The notes: generated by a model not told the origin, from the letters alone. DNA of 64,000 nt from Sclerotinia nivalis (GCA_029531795.1 JAPEIS010000004.1:1426001-1490000); one strand, 5' to 3'; positions 22,401 through 37,172 are shown, counted from the stretch's first letter. Made by a program: numbers and translations.

Positions 22401-24400
22401 TAATAATCCGAATTAGAAAACACTTTTTCCCTAATCAAAATCATCACAAATTATAAAAATCTGGAATATTTCATAACAATAAAACTATTAAACTGTTATC
22501 AAATCTATTGATCTAAATTTCTATCCTATTTCAATTTCAAGATTATATACCATTCTAGAAAACAAAAAGCGAAATCTGATACTCTAATCAAAAGATCAAA
22601 GGATTTATCTAAAGAAGGAAATAAATATTTTCTTTATCAAAATCAAACTATTTTGAAAACTGAAAATCTAAATATAAATCTGTTTCCTATTATTAATTCA
22701 AAAAAGAAAATCTATTTCACAATTACAATCTATAATTAGATCTATATCGATACTCTATTATCTATTTACAATCCCAAATCATCTATTCGTAAATCTAGAT
22801 TACCTATCTATAAATCTGAACTATTTATAATACCTAATAATCCAATCCCTATCCAATTATCTAAATCTATACAATTAAAACCCTCTAAAGAATTAAAACT
22901 CTTACTTATTGAAATTTATCTATTCAATTCACTTCTATTATCAATTCTAAAAGCTTTAGAAAAAAATACTACTAAACACCTATATATCATATTATCTAAA
23001 TATACTATAAATAATAATCTATTATATTATCATAAAAAACTTTATATCCTTAACTACAATCCTTTAAAAACAAAACTTCTCCGAATAATCCACGATTTTT
23101 TTATTATCGAATACTTATATTATACTCATACCTTCGAATTGCTTTCTCAAAACTACTATTAATCTAAATATTACAATTACATCTCCTATTGAATACACAA
23201 TTATTATAATTGCTATCGAATCATCCCAAACTGTAAAAAACAAAAAGGAATCTTATATCCTTTCCCAATTCTATAACAAACCTAAAAAAATATTTCAATC
23301 GATTTTATTATTTATCTTCCGAAAAGTTTTAGATACAATATAATATTTATTATAATCAATCGATTAACCAAAATAAAGTATTTCTTACTCTACTAAGAAA
23401 TCTATAACTCTAAAGAAATCTTCTATTTATTTCTAAAGCATATATAGAAACTCTACAATTTACCACAAACCATTATATTCGATTATAAAATTCAATTTAT
23501 CTCTAACTTCTGAAAGTATATCTATAAACGATTAAATACTACTTCAAAACTATTGATAATTTATTATCCTGAAATTAATGAACAAACGGAAAAAGCAAAT
23601 ACAATACTTGAACAATACCTTCGCTTATATATATCCTACCTACAAAATGATTGATCTGAATGATTATCGATTATCAAATTCTCGATTAATTTTATTTAAT
23701 CCAAAAGTTTTTATCTATCGCCGTTCTTTATCAATTATAATTTCTATCCCCAAATAAATTTCGAATCTACTACACTCTTCAATTGCCCTAGAATCCTAAA
23801 TATTAAAGAATTCATCAAAAAGATAAAATCGATTATTGATCACCTAAAAACCGAATTGATTGTTAATCAAACCTATTATTCGAAGAATACCGATTTCTAT
23901 TATTTACCTACCCATCAATACCAATCTGGAGATCTAATTTAACTTAATATTAAAAATTTCCGAATTCTTCATTCCCAAAAGAAATTAGATTAAAAAAACT
24001 TAGATTCTTTCCGAATCCTGAAAATCATAAACTCATACATTTATAAACTAAAACTTTTTATCTTTATAAAAAATTATTCAATCTTTTATATTAACTTATT
24101 GTATCTTATCAATGATAACTTTATCCTCGATCAATACAACCCATCTTCCTTTTTTATCGAAATTGAAGATATTGAACAATTCGATATAAAAGAAATCCTG
24201 AATTCCCAATAGAAACATCGGGGCTATAATAGCCCTCACCTGAAGTATACTATCCAATGAGTAAGCTATAATACACCTACCGAAAAACCTACAGAATATT
24301 TGGAGAATGTTCAAAAACTGATCCGTAATTACCACCATCGTTATCCAAATAAATCTAATCCCTCTAATCGTTTCAACAGAACTCGATTCTAAGAAAAAGA
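19500..24400 (+). pseudogene. Element B gag-pol remnant
   Basis: A zinc knuckle of CX2CX4HX4C spacing lies at 20314-20355, with its first Cys changed to Tyr (TAC, one transition from TGC). A protease-like D at 20682 sits in a TIIDN context. RT is at about 21400-21850: [42 protein letters not shown], and IIYLNDILIY for the YxDD box. Integrase at about 22900-24000 shows IDFIIYLPKS and IIFDYKIQFIS (first two acidic catalytic positions) and NEQTEKANTILEQ. The end, about 24150-24350, is chromodomain-like: EILNSQ, stop, KHRGYNSPHLKYTIQ, then a YLENVQKLIRNYHHRYP helix. Two stop codons in this domain stand where Trp is conserved. Confidence 0.7.
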
Positions 24401-24404
24401 ATAT

Positions 24405-24617
24405 TGTTACAAGATCCCCGTATACAATATACAAAGACCACTCGGATTCCGATCTATAGAAATCGGACCTCGAATAAATATAGGCTAGCCCCGATCGGGG
24501 TTAGCGCTATACATAAAGATATTTAAGGAATCATTCTTTTTATAGAAACATAGCTTTTCGAATTACATCTTATTAATAAAAGTGATTTCTGTTATTCTGT
24601 CTACTGCCTCCGTGATA
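24405..24617 (+). repeat. Element B 3' LTR
   Basis: 213 bp, begins TGTTACAAGATCCCCG and ends CCGTGATA; relative to the 5' LTR it mostly carries A where the partner has G. Confidence 0.85.
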
Positions 24618-24939
24618 AGTATTTTCTTTTTGCTTTGATGAAATAAATATTTTTTGATGAGTTGGATTTGTTTTGGATATATAATTATAGTATGTTGAAT
24701 AAAATAAAGATAAAGGAAAAGAAGAACGAAATAAAAAATTAAAGTAAATAAACAAACGATAGAAAAAATAAAAACAATAAATGATTTTTTAAATGAATTA
24801 TAAATTGATTGCAATTTCCTTTTCGAAGGGAGAAAGAGTGGATAAATAATTCTGTTTAGTTGTTCTATTTATAGATTTGTTATTTACAAATTCGTTATAA
24901 TCGTTATCATTATTCTCCCAAGCTTTTATCCATTCAGAA

Positions 24940-27900
24940 AGGTGATTAGGGGATTCTATAACCTCGAGGTTCTGAATATGAAACTTTTATATTTTGTGTA
25001 AAATGTATATAATGTCGGAACAATAATATTATACAAAATCGTCGTTGTATTCTATCCATTTTACTTTATATCGAATTTGTCCGTGAAAGAGCTTCAAAGT
25101 TAGGATTTACTGTACTTCGAATTCTGTATTTATAGTAATTATAATAGAAAAAGAAGGTTTATTATATTATCCGGGAACAGGGTTTCCTGTAGTCTTTTGT
25201 AATTTATCGGGGGAGAAGATTTTATATACATTTATACTTTCAGGAAGATCTAATCGATACGAATGGTCTACCTTTTCGAGAATACAGTATAATTCTGTCA
25301 TCTGTAGATCGAATTTGCAATTAGATCGTTCTATAATGAAGTTTTTAATGATAATGTATATTTCATCTCTTATTTGGAAATCGATCGATTTTCGATGACA
25401 ATCGATATCTCTCATTTTCTTCTATTATATTTTGGAGAGGATACCTTTGACTATCTTTTAAATCTTATGTATATATTTAGAGAAATCTTGTATATTTGTA
25501 TAGTTTAGCTTTTCTGTCGTTGTATAAAGGATATTGGAAAAGGGTTTGTTTTAATCGAAAGAAGTAGTTGGGGAGTACTCATTTTGCAATTCGAAAAGGG
25601 ATATTCCCAAACTTTTGTAAAGCATAGTGAACTATATATAATCCATTATATATAAGAGTTCCGATCAATTATTTTGGTAATAATTGATATAAAATTGGAG
25701 ATATTGGTTTAGGTATTAATTTATGATTTCGGTTTGTTTATCTATTTGAAAATGATAAACTATAAATAACTTTAATTTGATATTTAAGATTTGTATAAAT
25801 TCGTTTCAAAAACTGGATATAAATTGTGGATTTTTATTAGATGTAATAGTAGCTGGAATATCTTTTCAATAATAGATATAATTCAGATATATTAAAACTA
25901 TTTCCTGAGTAGTTGTAATATAATAGTAAGGAATATATATTAATTGTTTCGATAGTCTATCGACAATTACAAAAACATTATCGTATCTATATTTATCCTT
26001 TGGAAATGATTTGAAGTTCATCGATATATTTGTTCAAGGTTTGATAAGGATAAATAAAGGGTGCAAGAAATTAAATATTTGATCTTTTGGGATATAATAG
26101 TTGTAATAAATGATATAATTGTCGATATATTGATCGATATAATCGGTCATTCCTTTTCAAAAGTATTGTTTCTTTATAATCAACTTTGTTTTAATTTTAC
26201 CAGAATAAGCTGAAAAGATTTGGATATAAACTTCTTTTATAAAACTAGTACAAAGGCTATCTATATCAGATACAATCAATCAATCTTTATGAAGTAATAA
26301 ACTATTGTATATTGAATATTCTTTTTTCAAATTAATTGCCAAATCGTATTCTGATTGTATAGATGGGTATATACAGTTAGCTTGTAGAATACGATCTACG
26401 AAATCAAATTCTTCTGTTTCAATAATTAGAATGATAATTATCTCCCTCCCCTTTATACTGAGCTCGTCCAGTATCTTTTTGTCAAGAACTTCTGATGGAA
26501 ACAAGGTTTGGGTGCATTGTTCAAAATGTAGCATTTCCTAAACTTCTATTTCCTAATCGCAATAGTTCAAAACGTTTGCTATAGTATTATTTACTTCTAT
26601 TCAGTATAATATCTCGAACCAAAAGTTTGCCAGGATTTCAGATCATTTGATCTATTATTGATTTAATATTTTTTTCGTTATAAAGTATTCTAAGGCTTTA
26701 TAATTTATTATGATTTTTATATAATAAAGGGATCTAATGAATTCTGTTCTTCAAGTTTTGAAAGCTTTGATAATAGCAAGTATCTCTTTATCGAATATTG
26801 TATAATTCATTTCGATTGGAAGTATTATCTTGGTAAAGAAAGCGATAGGATATTATTGATTATCATTGTATAATTGAAAGAGCATTTCTCTGATAACACT
26901 ATCTAAAGCATCAATTTTGATTATAATTTGTAAATGTGATTGATAATACTTCAAGATAGGGGTTTGGAGTATCATTTTCTTAAGGCAATCAAAAATAACA
27001 ATACAATTGTTATCCCATATATATAAAGAGTCCTTTTTTGTTAGATTATTTAATGGATAAGCAATTCGTTTGAAATCTTGAATAAAGTGTTTATAAAAGT
27101 TGCAAAATTCTAAAAAGGATTATACTTCTTTAACATTTGTAGAAACTTTCTATTCTTTAATAATCTCAATCTTTTCGGGATCGATCTCTATTCTTTCTAT
27201 TGAAATAATGAAACCAAGGTATTTAATCTTTTTGATATTGAATTCATATTTATTGGTATCGGTTTGTAACCCAGTTTTACAGAGGCAATCAAAAACTTGT
27301 AATATATATATTTCGTGTTTTGTTTTATTTTTAAAGTAGATTAAGATATCGTTTATGTAAACAATACAGATTATATCCAAAAGATCGAAAAAAATATCAT
27401 TCATATAGCGTTGATAAATGGTAGAATTATTAGTTAATCCAAAGGACAAGACTTTACATTTATAAATTCCGTATTATATTTGGAATGTAATCAAATCTTC
27501 AAAGTTGGGATATATACGAATTCGATGGAATGTTTGTTGAATATCCAATTTCGTGAATATCTTAGATTTTGAGATATGCGTTAGGGTTTCATCAATCAAT
27601 GATAAAAGGTATTCGTCTTTTTTAGTAATGATATTGAATCGTTGAAAATCGATACAGAAATATAAATCATTATTCGATTTGGAAACAAAGAATACTGGTA
27701 TAGCGAATAAAGAAAAGTTAATTTTAATGAAATCCTTTTTGAAATTATCGATAAAATATTCTTTAACAATTAAGAGTTCTTTCGATGATATATTATAAAT
27801 AGAATTAGTCCTGAATTAGGCATCTGATAGAATTTCGATTTTATGATTATATATTATATATTGGAGTAATTTATCAGATTCCTTTTTTGAAAAGATTTCG

Positions 27901-29400
27901 AGATATTCGTGATATACTTAGAGAACTCTTTGGAATAGTTCTTAAAGTTTTTCATCATTGATATTTTTCATTCGATCCTTTAGTATTGTATTGATTTCGT
28001 AAATGCTAATGAAAAAAATGATATTATTGTAACAATGATTATATATTTTGAAAGTTTCAGTAAAGATCGTAATGATATCGATAGTAGCCTGGGATAGATA
28101 GTTTGATCGATAATATTCAGAGAATAATTCATTTAGAAAAACGAAACGATTAATCGGTTTGGTTCTCTTGGAAGGTACGAAATCGTTTTTGGTATTGTTG
28201 AAGGGAAGCAAGAATTGTTCTGTAGACGAACTTTCTTTGAATTCTTTTTTTATTTGTCGAAGGTTGATATATAAATCCTATTCATATCTAATGGCGAATC
28301 TGGTTAATGGAAGGGAAGGTTCTATGTAATCGATTTCAAAAAAGGTATTACGATATTGTATATCTTCTTCGATTTCGGGATTGGATAATAGTTTGAGGAT
28401 TGAAAGAGATTTTTTGGAGATGATAATATTTTTTGAAAAGTATAGGATTGGTAATAAATCTTTTGGTTATATTAATTGATAGTTGAATAATTGGAATATT
28501 ATATTATAGATTTTGAATTATAGATTTTCGATAATGATATCCTTTTTCATTTCAATTAATAGAAAAGGGATTTGAAAAAAAAATTCTATTATTTAATCGA
28601 AATATTAAACGGATAGAATGGGTAACAGTAGTGCTTTGTTGGTTATTATATCCTTGAATAGGGATAGGGTTGTTCAGAGGAATGATAGGGATGTTAATGT
28701 ATTGAAAGAATTGATATACAAAACAAATATTAATAAATAAATAAGTAAGGGCTTTAGTATTTATTAATGTGGAAAACTGGATTTGGAAACTACGAGTTAA
28801 AAAGTGATAGGGGAGTAGAAAGCTGTTATTATTTATGAGGTTCTGTAGATCAATATGTTTAAGGTTATATTGATAATTTTGGAAGAAGACTTTTTCAAGG
28901 ATTAATTCTTTCTTGATTTATATAAATCGGAATCGGGAATTTCTAAAGTGATTCTTTTGTCTTTGAAGATTGTATCAATTTTGTAGATACTGAAGGGGTA
29001 TATATAATCTTTAATTCAGTTGGGGGCTTTGTATTTAAAACAAAGAAAGGATGAAATAGGGAGGTGAGATTTGAAATTCGGAATAAATTTAGGGGTAATC
29101 GATTTTTCTTTTTCGATATATTCAGGTTTGGTATTCTTATATAAGGGAATAAAGCTTCTAGTGTGGTTATTAGACAAGAGGTTTTTTCGAATTTGATTTC
29201 TAGTTATAATAGTATATTTCTGATTTATAATATATATTCTTGTATTTATATTCGTTAGGTAATTAATATAACCCTGGAAATCGGGGTAAAGATTTATTAT
29301 GGCTATTGTTACAGTTCTCAGCGAAGAGAATAATTTCGAAGTGAATTCTCTTCGAAAGGAATCTTTTGGTTGGTCGGTTTCTGTTGCGAGTTCCAAGAAT
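24940..29400 (-). pseudogene. Element A polyprotein remnant (PR-RT-RNase H-integrase-chromodomain)
   Basis: Read right to left on the minus strand. The frame near 29396-29016 is gag/protease-like. RT is clearest at 27449-27150: the SFGLTN block, the VYINDILIYF box (usually YxDD; here a degraded IND) and LGFIIS. RNase H-like and integrase sequence follow down to about 25500. The piece 25415-25167 ends YKIFSPDKLQKTTGNPVPG, the usual end of the integrase C-terminal domain in fungal gypsy elements. Downstream, about 25140-24940 reads as a chromodomain: RGxIRYKVKW-like (here GQIRYKVKW) followed by LSEWIKAWE. Many nonsense codons interrupt it, and gag continues beyond element C at 36391-37172. Confidence 0.65.
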
Positions 29401-29571
29401 TGTATATAGAATTAATGGAAAGTTATAATTTCCATTTGTAGAAATCGGAATTCGTTTATAATCAATTTCTATCAATTAGATATAAGGTAAATAGAATCAA
29501 AATAGTTCAAGATACTTTGGTATATAATAAACTCCTTTCGGATTATTTTCGGTTTCAGATATTATTATATA

Positions 29572-29734
29572 TATCACGGTGAGGGAAAAGGTATATGTAG
29601 AGTTGATCTATAGTTGTACTACGAGGAGAGGAAGAAGGTCAAAGAGGTAACCTGACTATATAGAAGTGAATGTATGTATGTATGCTTAAGGTATATATAA
29701 TTATGTATAAATGAAGGGAGATGAATCTATAACA
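29572..29734 (-). repeat. Element C 3' LTR
   Basis: 163 bp; + strand begins TATCACGGTGAGGG and ends CTATAACA. Strongly changed by both C-to-T and G-to-A transitions; the palindrome seen in the other LTR is destroyed. Confidence 0.85.
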
Positions 29735-30099
29735 GTATCCTTTCCTCAAGAAATCCATTTGATCTTAAATGGATGTTAAAAAATAAAGAAAAATAAAGAA
29801 AAAATATAGATCCCTTTCCTTAATTAGATTCCTGAACAAAATATATAATATCCCTCAATAACATTATATCCTTCAATATGTGATAATCCAAATGTTATAT
29901 TTCCAACTATAATAATATATAATATGCCTTTAAACAAAACGAATAGTCTTGATACAAATGAATCTTCGTAGAATGGGTATAGCAATCGCACTGTGTGATT
30001 CTGGTTGTAAATTCTGTGGTTCCGATTTCAATATAGCAGTATCGGGGTGTTTTAGGATCTAAACTGATAATTCTGGCTTTTTTGGATGAAGGCAATGAT

Positions 30100-33000
30100 A
30101 TTTGATAAGAATCTTCTTGTTATCCTTTAAATCATTAGTCGATTACCAAGTTGGTGCGTAATATCTCTATTTGATCAAATAATAATGGTCATCCTTATCG
30201 TAATTATCTAGAACTCCTTCAAATATCCATTTTTGAACAGATTCATTTTCATTGTTGTTCTGTTCCAAAACTCTATCCCGTATAATCAAGGATTCTGATT
30301 CGTTAATCATTGTTTGAATTGGGAAGTGAGGATTAGTATAAACTAGAAGTAAAAAAGAATGATAGAAAACAAAGAAGATTTTAATATTCTTAAATAATTA
30401 AATAAAACAAATACAAGGATAAATCTTGATAATTTTGTAAAAACTAATTCATTTATTATTTAGCTTTTTTGTTTTATAAAAGGTCTTTATATTCTTAATA
30501 TTGATATAGACTTTCTGATCGATTATATAGTAAGGTGAATCAGAGCGATGACGATTAGTATAATTCTTATAAATAGTAATTGTCTGTTATATAAAAATGC
30601 GAAGTTACTTCAAAATATGTTTTATACAATTTGTAGTCCGATTTCCTTTAAAGAATTCCTGTTTTTGTATTAAAGTCATATTCAGCGGGCAAGGTTTACT
30701 AGGCTCAATATTTAGATACAGATTAAAATTATAATTAACGAAAAAAGCGAACAATCAGTTATCTCAGAAACTACATTATTAAATACAAACTCAGCTAAGA
30801 GTAATCAATCCAATCAATCGTTTTGATAATAATTAACAAAAGCTTGTAAATACTATTTTAGAACCGAATTAATATATTCGATCTGATTATCTATTTGAAA
30901 ATGAAAAACTGAAGAATATTTTAAAGTAATTCCCAACCACTCCGAAAATTGTAACCAGAATCCTGATATGAACTGTATTCCCCAATTAGAAATGATATTA
31001 TCGGAAAACCCATAAAGCATATAAATACAATTGATGAAAGTATCGATTAGTTTTTCTATTGTTAGTATATGTATACCAATAAAATATTTCATTTTGGTTA
31101 ACCTATAAATTATCACCAAGATATATTTATAAATAGAATTATAATGAATGTAATCTAGAAGTGGTATAATATAATCGATTGAGATATCAGATTATGTACG
31201 AAAAGGAATAGATAGCGATTTCAAAAATCCGGAAGATGTCGATTTAAACGATTTGATATAAATACAAAGTTTGTAGACCTTCATATAGGATACGATTTTC
31301 AAATGTATATTAGATTATTAGTATATACAAAAAACAAGATCGATCGTTTTAATTCGACCAGGATAATCGGTAGAATTAAAAGAATAAATCCGATAGATAA
31401 TTTGAAGTTTAAGCTTATTATCTGATAAAACTCAAAGCTTATCCCGGTAGTAAATTCTATTATTTTGGACTGAACAATCCTGTATAGCGATCCGAAGAGT
31501 CTTACGATGCTCTTTTGGCTATTTAATCATCGATGGATCATTAAGAATAGAGATAAATTGATCTACAATATTGAATCTAGTATATACTATATCGATTAAA
31601 GTATCAATTGATTAATCGTGAAATAGTATTATTATTTTCATCGATGTCAAATTGATATACCCAATCAAATCTTTATAAAGATCGATATCAAAACGATCTT
31701 GGAGGAGAATAATATACTTTCGATTTTTTAAACATTTATTGTTTAGATTAAAATGATATAATCGATCTTCGTATTTTCTATTTAGTATATCTAATCGAAT
31801 AACCTTGTTTTCCAATTAATAGATTATACAGAAATTATATTGAAACAGAAATTCGGACCATTGTATTTGCTGTTGATTGAAAGCTTTTGTAATTATAAAA
31901 TACTCGAAATTCTTATAATCAATAAGAATCTCGAATTCCTTTTGTGAACCCTGAAGCTTTGGACATTATTCTTCTATTGTTTTAATAATAGTGAATAATT
32001 CCTTATCATAAATCTCATAATTGTATTCCGTTGTTATATATTTAGATAAAAAGTAAACAATCAAATGCAAAACATTATTATCATTATATTACAAAAGGAT
32101 TCCTTCTAAGGTCTAATCGGAAGTATCGATTTCCAAAACAGTTTTCTGTCTGTAATCGAAATATACCAAAACCGGTGTTATTGTGAAAACCCTTTTTAAA
32201 ACATCAAAAGCCTTTATATAATCTGCAATCCAATCCTATATAATGTTTTTCCGCAAAAGATCGTTGAAAGAACAACAAATCTTTGAAAAATCTTTTATAA
32301 AACGTTGGTAAAAGTTGACGAAGCCAAAAAATCGTTGTAAATCCTTTATATACAAAAGCAACTCTCAAAATATAATAATCATAACCTTTTCTTGATCTAT
32401 TTCGATATCTTCGATTATAATAATAAAACCCAGATACTTTGTTTTTGTAATTTCGAATTTGCATTTATTAATATCAATCTATAATCCAGTATCCATTAGT
32501 TTTTGAATTATTTGATGAATATGCTTTTTATGTTTTACAGAATTATCGAAGTAGATTAAGATGTTATCGAGATATGCGGTGTAATACTTATTCAATTCGT
32601 TGAAAAGCGTATGATTAATATAATATTGAAACGACACAAATATATTACAGAGACCGAAAGATATAACTAAAGATTCAAAAAGACCAAAATGAATAATGAA
32701 TATAATTTTCCATTTATTCTTTTCGGCGATTCGCAATTTGTTGAACGCCGCAATGATATCAAATTTAATATAAATTTTTGTATTACAGAAAGTGTCTAAT
32801 GTTTCGCGAATAATGGATAATAGATAACGATTCTTTATGATAACGTTATTGAGTTTTCGATAATCTTGATAAATACAGACCCCCCCTTTAGGTTTAGCAG
32901 TTAATAGCAAAGGTGAGGTGCATTGCGATTTTGATTCCTGAATGAATCCTTTGGAGATATTATTATCGAATCATTTGCGTATCACCATTAACTCTATTGG

Positions 33001-34560
33001 CGATAGAGGATGGTTTTTGAAGTAAAATAGTTTTTTATTAGATATTAATTCAATTTTGTAATCTTAGATTCGATGAAGTGGCAATCTATCTGTATAACAT
33101 AGAAGAAAGGCGGAAAGTTTATTTTATAATTATATAAAAAACCTTTGTTGTATTTGATCATTATTGAGGGAAGATTTACCGATTAAAAATTTGTCGATAT
33201 CAACCTTAGAAACCTTCTGCAAATGGAACGGTTTATAGTAATCATATACAAAATCATAAAATTGCAGTGAAGTTTTAAAGAACATTTCTATTATATCATT
33301 CTACCCTTGTAAAATCGATCGAAAATCCTTTTCTATAAACGTCGGGAATAATATAATTTGTCGTAGATAATCTTGTTCAACAATTTTCTGTACAATATCC
33401 AACTCATCTCATATCAATCGGATAATCTGAATGTTATCTTATTAACAGAACAAGATAAAGCTAGAAACTTACAATCAACAAATATCATCTATATTTGGGT
33501 TTGTATTTTTGTAGATGGGTATAAGGAATTCCCCAATAGAAAACGAGGGCAAATGGTTTTTTGGATTGTAAATTGAGCGATGTCGATTTGCAATCTTCAA
33601 AATCGACTTTGGATATAGGTAATTGGAAATCATCTATACTTGATTATTTGATTCTTTATAATGCTTTATTCGATAATGATTTATATCAAATATCAGACCT
33701 TGCTGAAATTCGAGATTAATAGAAGAATCGTCAAATTGTAATATATAACCCTCATTTGATATCTTTTCGATAAAAGGTTTTTTATAAAAAGCTCCTTTAA
33801 AAGCAAAAAGCATTTAAATAAATAGAAAATCGGTATCATCCTCTAAACAATCCTTAATATAGGAAAAGCGATATTTATAATCCGTATATTTAGCTTTTAT
33901 ATCAAAATCAATAAGGAATTTATTTAAAAATTCGATAACATTGATAATCTATTGTAAAATAACTTTTGTTAGATCCTTTTGTTCCTTAATCAAAGATAGA
34001 ATCGTTAATACAATAATTAGCTCTAAATTATAATACACCGAGCAATTGGAAATACAATAATTTGAAGAAAATATTAAACTTATCTTTATCCAATTGATAA
34101 TAGAATTGTAGTATTGCAATTATAATAAGCCAAAGATTAATAATATCTCTGATAAAAACTAAATGATATAAAAAGACCAATATTTATAATAATCCTTTAT
34201 AACAATTTCCATTACAAAATATTCTATAATTCTATCAACGATCTTTCTATCGATAAATCGAAGTTTGCAAAAAAAAAGTAAGAATTGTATTTCAATATTA
34301 TATTTGAAAACAAAAGAACGATCAACGAAAACTTTCCCAAAACATTCATTATCAATAAAACTTATAATAGTAAAAAGATTTTCATATACAAGAAATATAA
34401 TGGTTTTAACAAATAAAGATTTGTTATTCATAAAATTGAATTACAATAATTTATATCTATCCATTCCTCGATTTACCTTCTTATCTTTAGTATTCCTCTA
34501 CAAACGATTTTTCACAGAAATTAGTCTTTTTCTTATTCAAAACTTTCCTTGATTGAATCG
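30100..34560 (-). pseudogene. Element C pol remnant
   Basis: Protease-like sequence lies at 34431-34159 (FIDNECFGKVFVDRSFVFKY, related to the LIDSGYS context of element D). RT spans 32910-32479: LLTAKPKGGVCIYQDYRKLNN, KFDIIAAFNKLRI, FGLFESLVISFGL and TAYLDNILIYFDN for the YxDD box. An RNase H/connection part follows at 32464-32204. Integrase is clear at 31119-30853 (MVIIYRLTKMKYFI, NIISNWGIQFISGF, EYINSVL). A chromodomain-like tail follows around 30260-30110. Catalytic positions are partly lost (SDRG to SNWG). Confidence 0.65.
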
Positions 34561-35048
34561 AATATAAAGATAACCTTCTTTGATTCGATATAGCTTTACT
34601 ATTATACCTGATTCAAATATTATTGACCTTATACCCAATTACTAGTATATCCTCCTCGAAATCCATTGCGATCATTATTAGATTTATTAGCACCTCGGAA
34701 AGCCGGGGCAATGGTACATTGAACAAGGGTCAGATTAGTTAGGGCGGCAATATTATGATTAGAAAAAGTATTAGCAAAAATTTATTTACTGAAAAGAAGA
34801 TTATTGTTAATATCAAAAATGATATAACAATTAATCTAAAGATAGTCAATCCTATTATAACAATTACAAGAAACTACAAGATTAAACTTCTTTTTCTTAT
34901 TTTGCTAATTTTTTTATTGTTATCCCTTCTATTTCATTACATCGAGATCTATAAAATCATTATCATCAACAGTAAATGTATTACTAGAATTTTTGTTATA
35001 ATATTCAGTGTTATAAAGATTCTGATTCCAAATAGAGAATTTCTTTTG

Positions 35049-35981
35049 TTAACTATCAACATCATCAATAGTACAAAGGTTCGAATTATCAATAATCAAA
35101 GTTCGAAGAGGAACAATAACCTTTTGCTTTATTGTATTAATAATCTTGCAATCAGATTTGTAGCAAAAGTTAATCAAATAAAACAATATAAAGAAGAAAG
35201 CTGAAAAGGACTTCTTAGAACTTATAAAAAGCTTATCGAATTTGAACGAAGCTTCCCTTTTAATATCTATAGAGATATATAATTTGTTCAATTTGACCAA
35301 AAACGAAACAATAGAATCGAAACAAATAGAATCATCAATAAATCTGATAATATCTATAATACACTTTTATCGCATTTGACCATCAAGAAGATTAATAATG
35401 TAACTAATCTTTTTTTATTCAGAGATAAAGAATTATGAATCGATTATCCAATAGAATTGCAAATCCAATTTTCAGAACTGATAATCCTCTTGATAGATAA
35501 AAATATTAGATCTTTCGTTTTTAAAAACAAATGAATCCTTCTAAATTTAGCAAAAAGTAATTGATTTCTAATTAATAATAGCATTACCGATATCCAATTG
35601 AACTTGCTTGCCGATCAAAATGCAAAAAAGCCCAACGTTTTCCGCTTTAAATTCCTCAATCTTATTTGCTTGAATAACGATATGAATAACTTGAATAATA
35701 AAACAATTTTCGATGATAAAAAAAACATAATTTAGATAAGCAATTTGTTCGTTAGGACCGGCAACAAGATTTAGTATCACCGAGGCATTCAATTCTGTTA
35801 GGATTTGTATAATAGTAGACCATTGATCGAAGACTCGTTGGATTCCGATACGAATTCCCTTGATAGAAGTAGGAATCGCACCATCAGCAAATATAAAACC
35901 AGAAACCATTGTAAAAAGAATTGCAATTATACAAAAATAATCGATAGAAAAATTACAAAAAATACAATCGTATAGAAACAA
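35049..35981 (-). pseudogene. Element C gag-like remnant
   Basis: The upper part (35981-35568) reads IPTSIKGIRIGIQRVFDQW and EQIAYLNYVFFIIE, matching block by block the longer gag-like frame of element D at 54139-54994. The lower part includes LNKLYISIDIKREASFKFDKL, also shared. Split into pieces by stops. Confidence 0.65.
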
Positions 35982-36222
35982 TCAAAAACAAATACAAAAA
36001 CCTACAAATAAATATAATCATATAAAAGCAATCAGAGATTAGAAGTTATACAAAAGCGAATAAAAAAGCTATACAAAAGTAAATAAGAAATACAACCGTA
36101 CAAAAGCAAACGAGTTACGATAACACAAAAGCAATCGAAAACAAATATAAAAGCCTGCAGATGATTTAGCAAGGCCAAATCATTTCATAAAGTGACAAAG
36201 CCTTTGAAAGGGTAGTACAAAT

Positions 36223-36385
36223 TATCACGATAAGAGAAAAGGTATATATAGAATTGATCTATAGTTGTATTACAAAGAAAAGAAGAAAATCAAGAAGGTG
36301 ACCTGACTATATAGAAGTGAGTATATGCATGTGTGCCTAAGGCACACATGATCACGTGCAGATGAAGGGAGATGAACCCGTAACA
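36223..36385 (-). repeat. Element C 5' LTR
   Basis: 163 bp; + strand begins TATCACGATAAG and ends CCCGTAACA. It keeps the internal TGTGCCTAAGGCACACA inverted repeat nearly intact. Confidence 0.85.
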
Positions 36386-37172
36386 ATATATTATCAGTAA
36401 TTTATTGAAAGATAATGCAAACTTTTGGGTTTTTATTTAAGTAGTGATTTATATTATCTAAAAGTTTTTTTTTTATAAGAAGTCTTTATGATTCGAAGAA
36501 AGGATTGATTTCATTATTGAGAGGTTTAGGGTCTTTTATTTTTGTATTGAGTTTTTTATAAAAAGATATTGTAGATATTGATCTTTTTTCAATATTAGAG
36601 TTCTTTTTGTTAGGGATAATAGTATCGGGATTCTCAATTTGTCAAAAGTATTGTTGGTATATTTTAAAACGAAAGATAGATTTATTGTTATTTATATTAG
36701 ATGATTTATCTTATATAAAGTTAGCTAGAACGAGATGAATCTGATTTAGTTGTTTTAGTATAATTAGATTTTGAGCTCGGATTTTTTGATTTTCTTTTTG
36801 TAGATTTTGGTAAATTGTCGTTTTGGTTATAGAAGGAATTGGTTCTTTTCGAGTTAACGAATATAAGAACGGGTTTATAATTGTTGTTTCGTCGATTTCT
36901 GTATCAAATCCAGAATCTTCCTTTTATCTTGTTTGATCGATTTGGGTTTGTAGTTCTATTGTAGCGATCTTTTTAATTATAAGCTGAAGAATATAAGATT
37001 TCCTTGATCGAATAGATATAGCAATGATATCGATGGAAATTCGGAAAGGTTAATCGGATAAATATAGGAGTTTTGTTAGTTCAGTAATTTCGATAGATAT
37101 AATTAATTAGATATTCTAGCCTTTTTAGGGGATATTTTGTCTTTCTTAGAAGGGCTAATGAGTTTGTTATAA

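Larger units (their letters stand above)
18984..24617 (+). mobile_element. Ty3/gypsy chromovirus-type element B (plus strand)
   Basis: 5,634 bp with 213-bp LTRs (18984-19196, 24405-24617) and an exact AGTAT duplication (18979-18983, 24618-24622) inside element A. Coding order on + is gag zinc knuckle, protease, RT, RNase H, integrase, chromodomain: the Ty3/gypsy order with the integrase-linked chromodomain that defines chromoviruses. All frames carry many stops, and composition is extremely AT-rich. It lies opposite in orientation to its host. Confidence 0.88.
29572..36385 (-). mobile_element. Ty3/gypsy chromovirus-type element C (minus strand, same family as D)
   Basis: 6,814 bp with 163-bp LTRs (29572-29734 and 36223-36385), flanked by exact ATATA duplications (29567-29571, 36386-36390) within element A. 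The LTRs are the reverse complement of those of the element at 53688-60437, and the coding remnants match it block by block. Minus-strand reading gives gag, protease, RT, RNase H, integrase and a chromodomain near 30110-30260. Heavily degraded by transitions. Confidence 0.88.

Noticed and set aside
36223..36385. Possible bacterial-type terminator or CRISPR-like palindromes in LTRs
   Set aside because: The palindromes belong to LTRs flanked by target duplications; there is no repeat-spacer periodicity.
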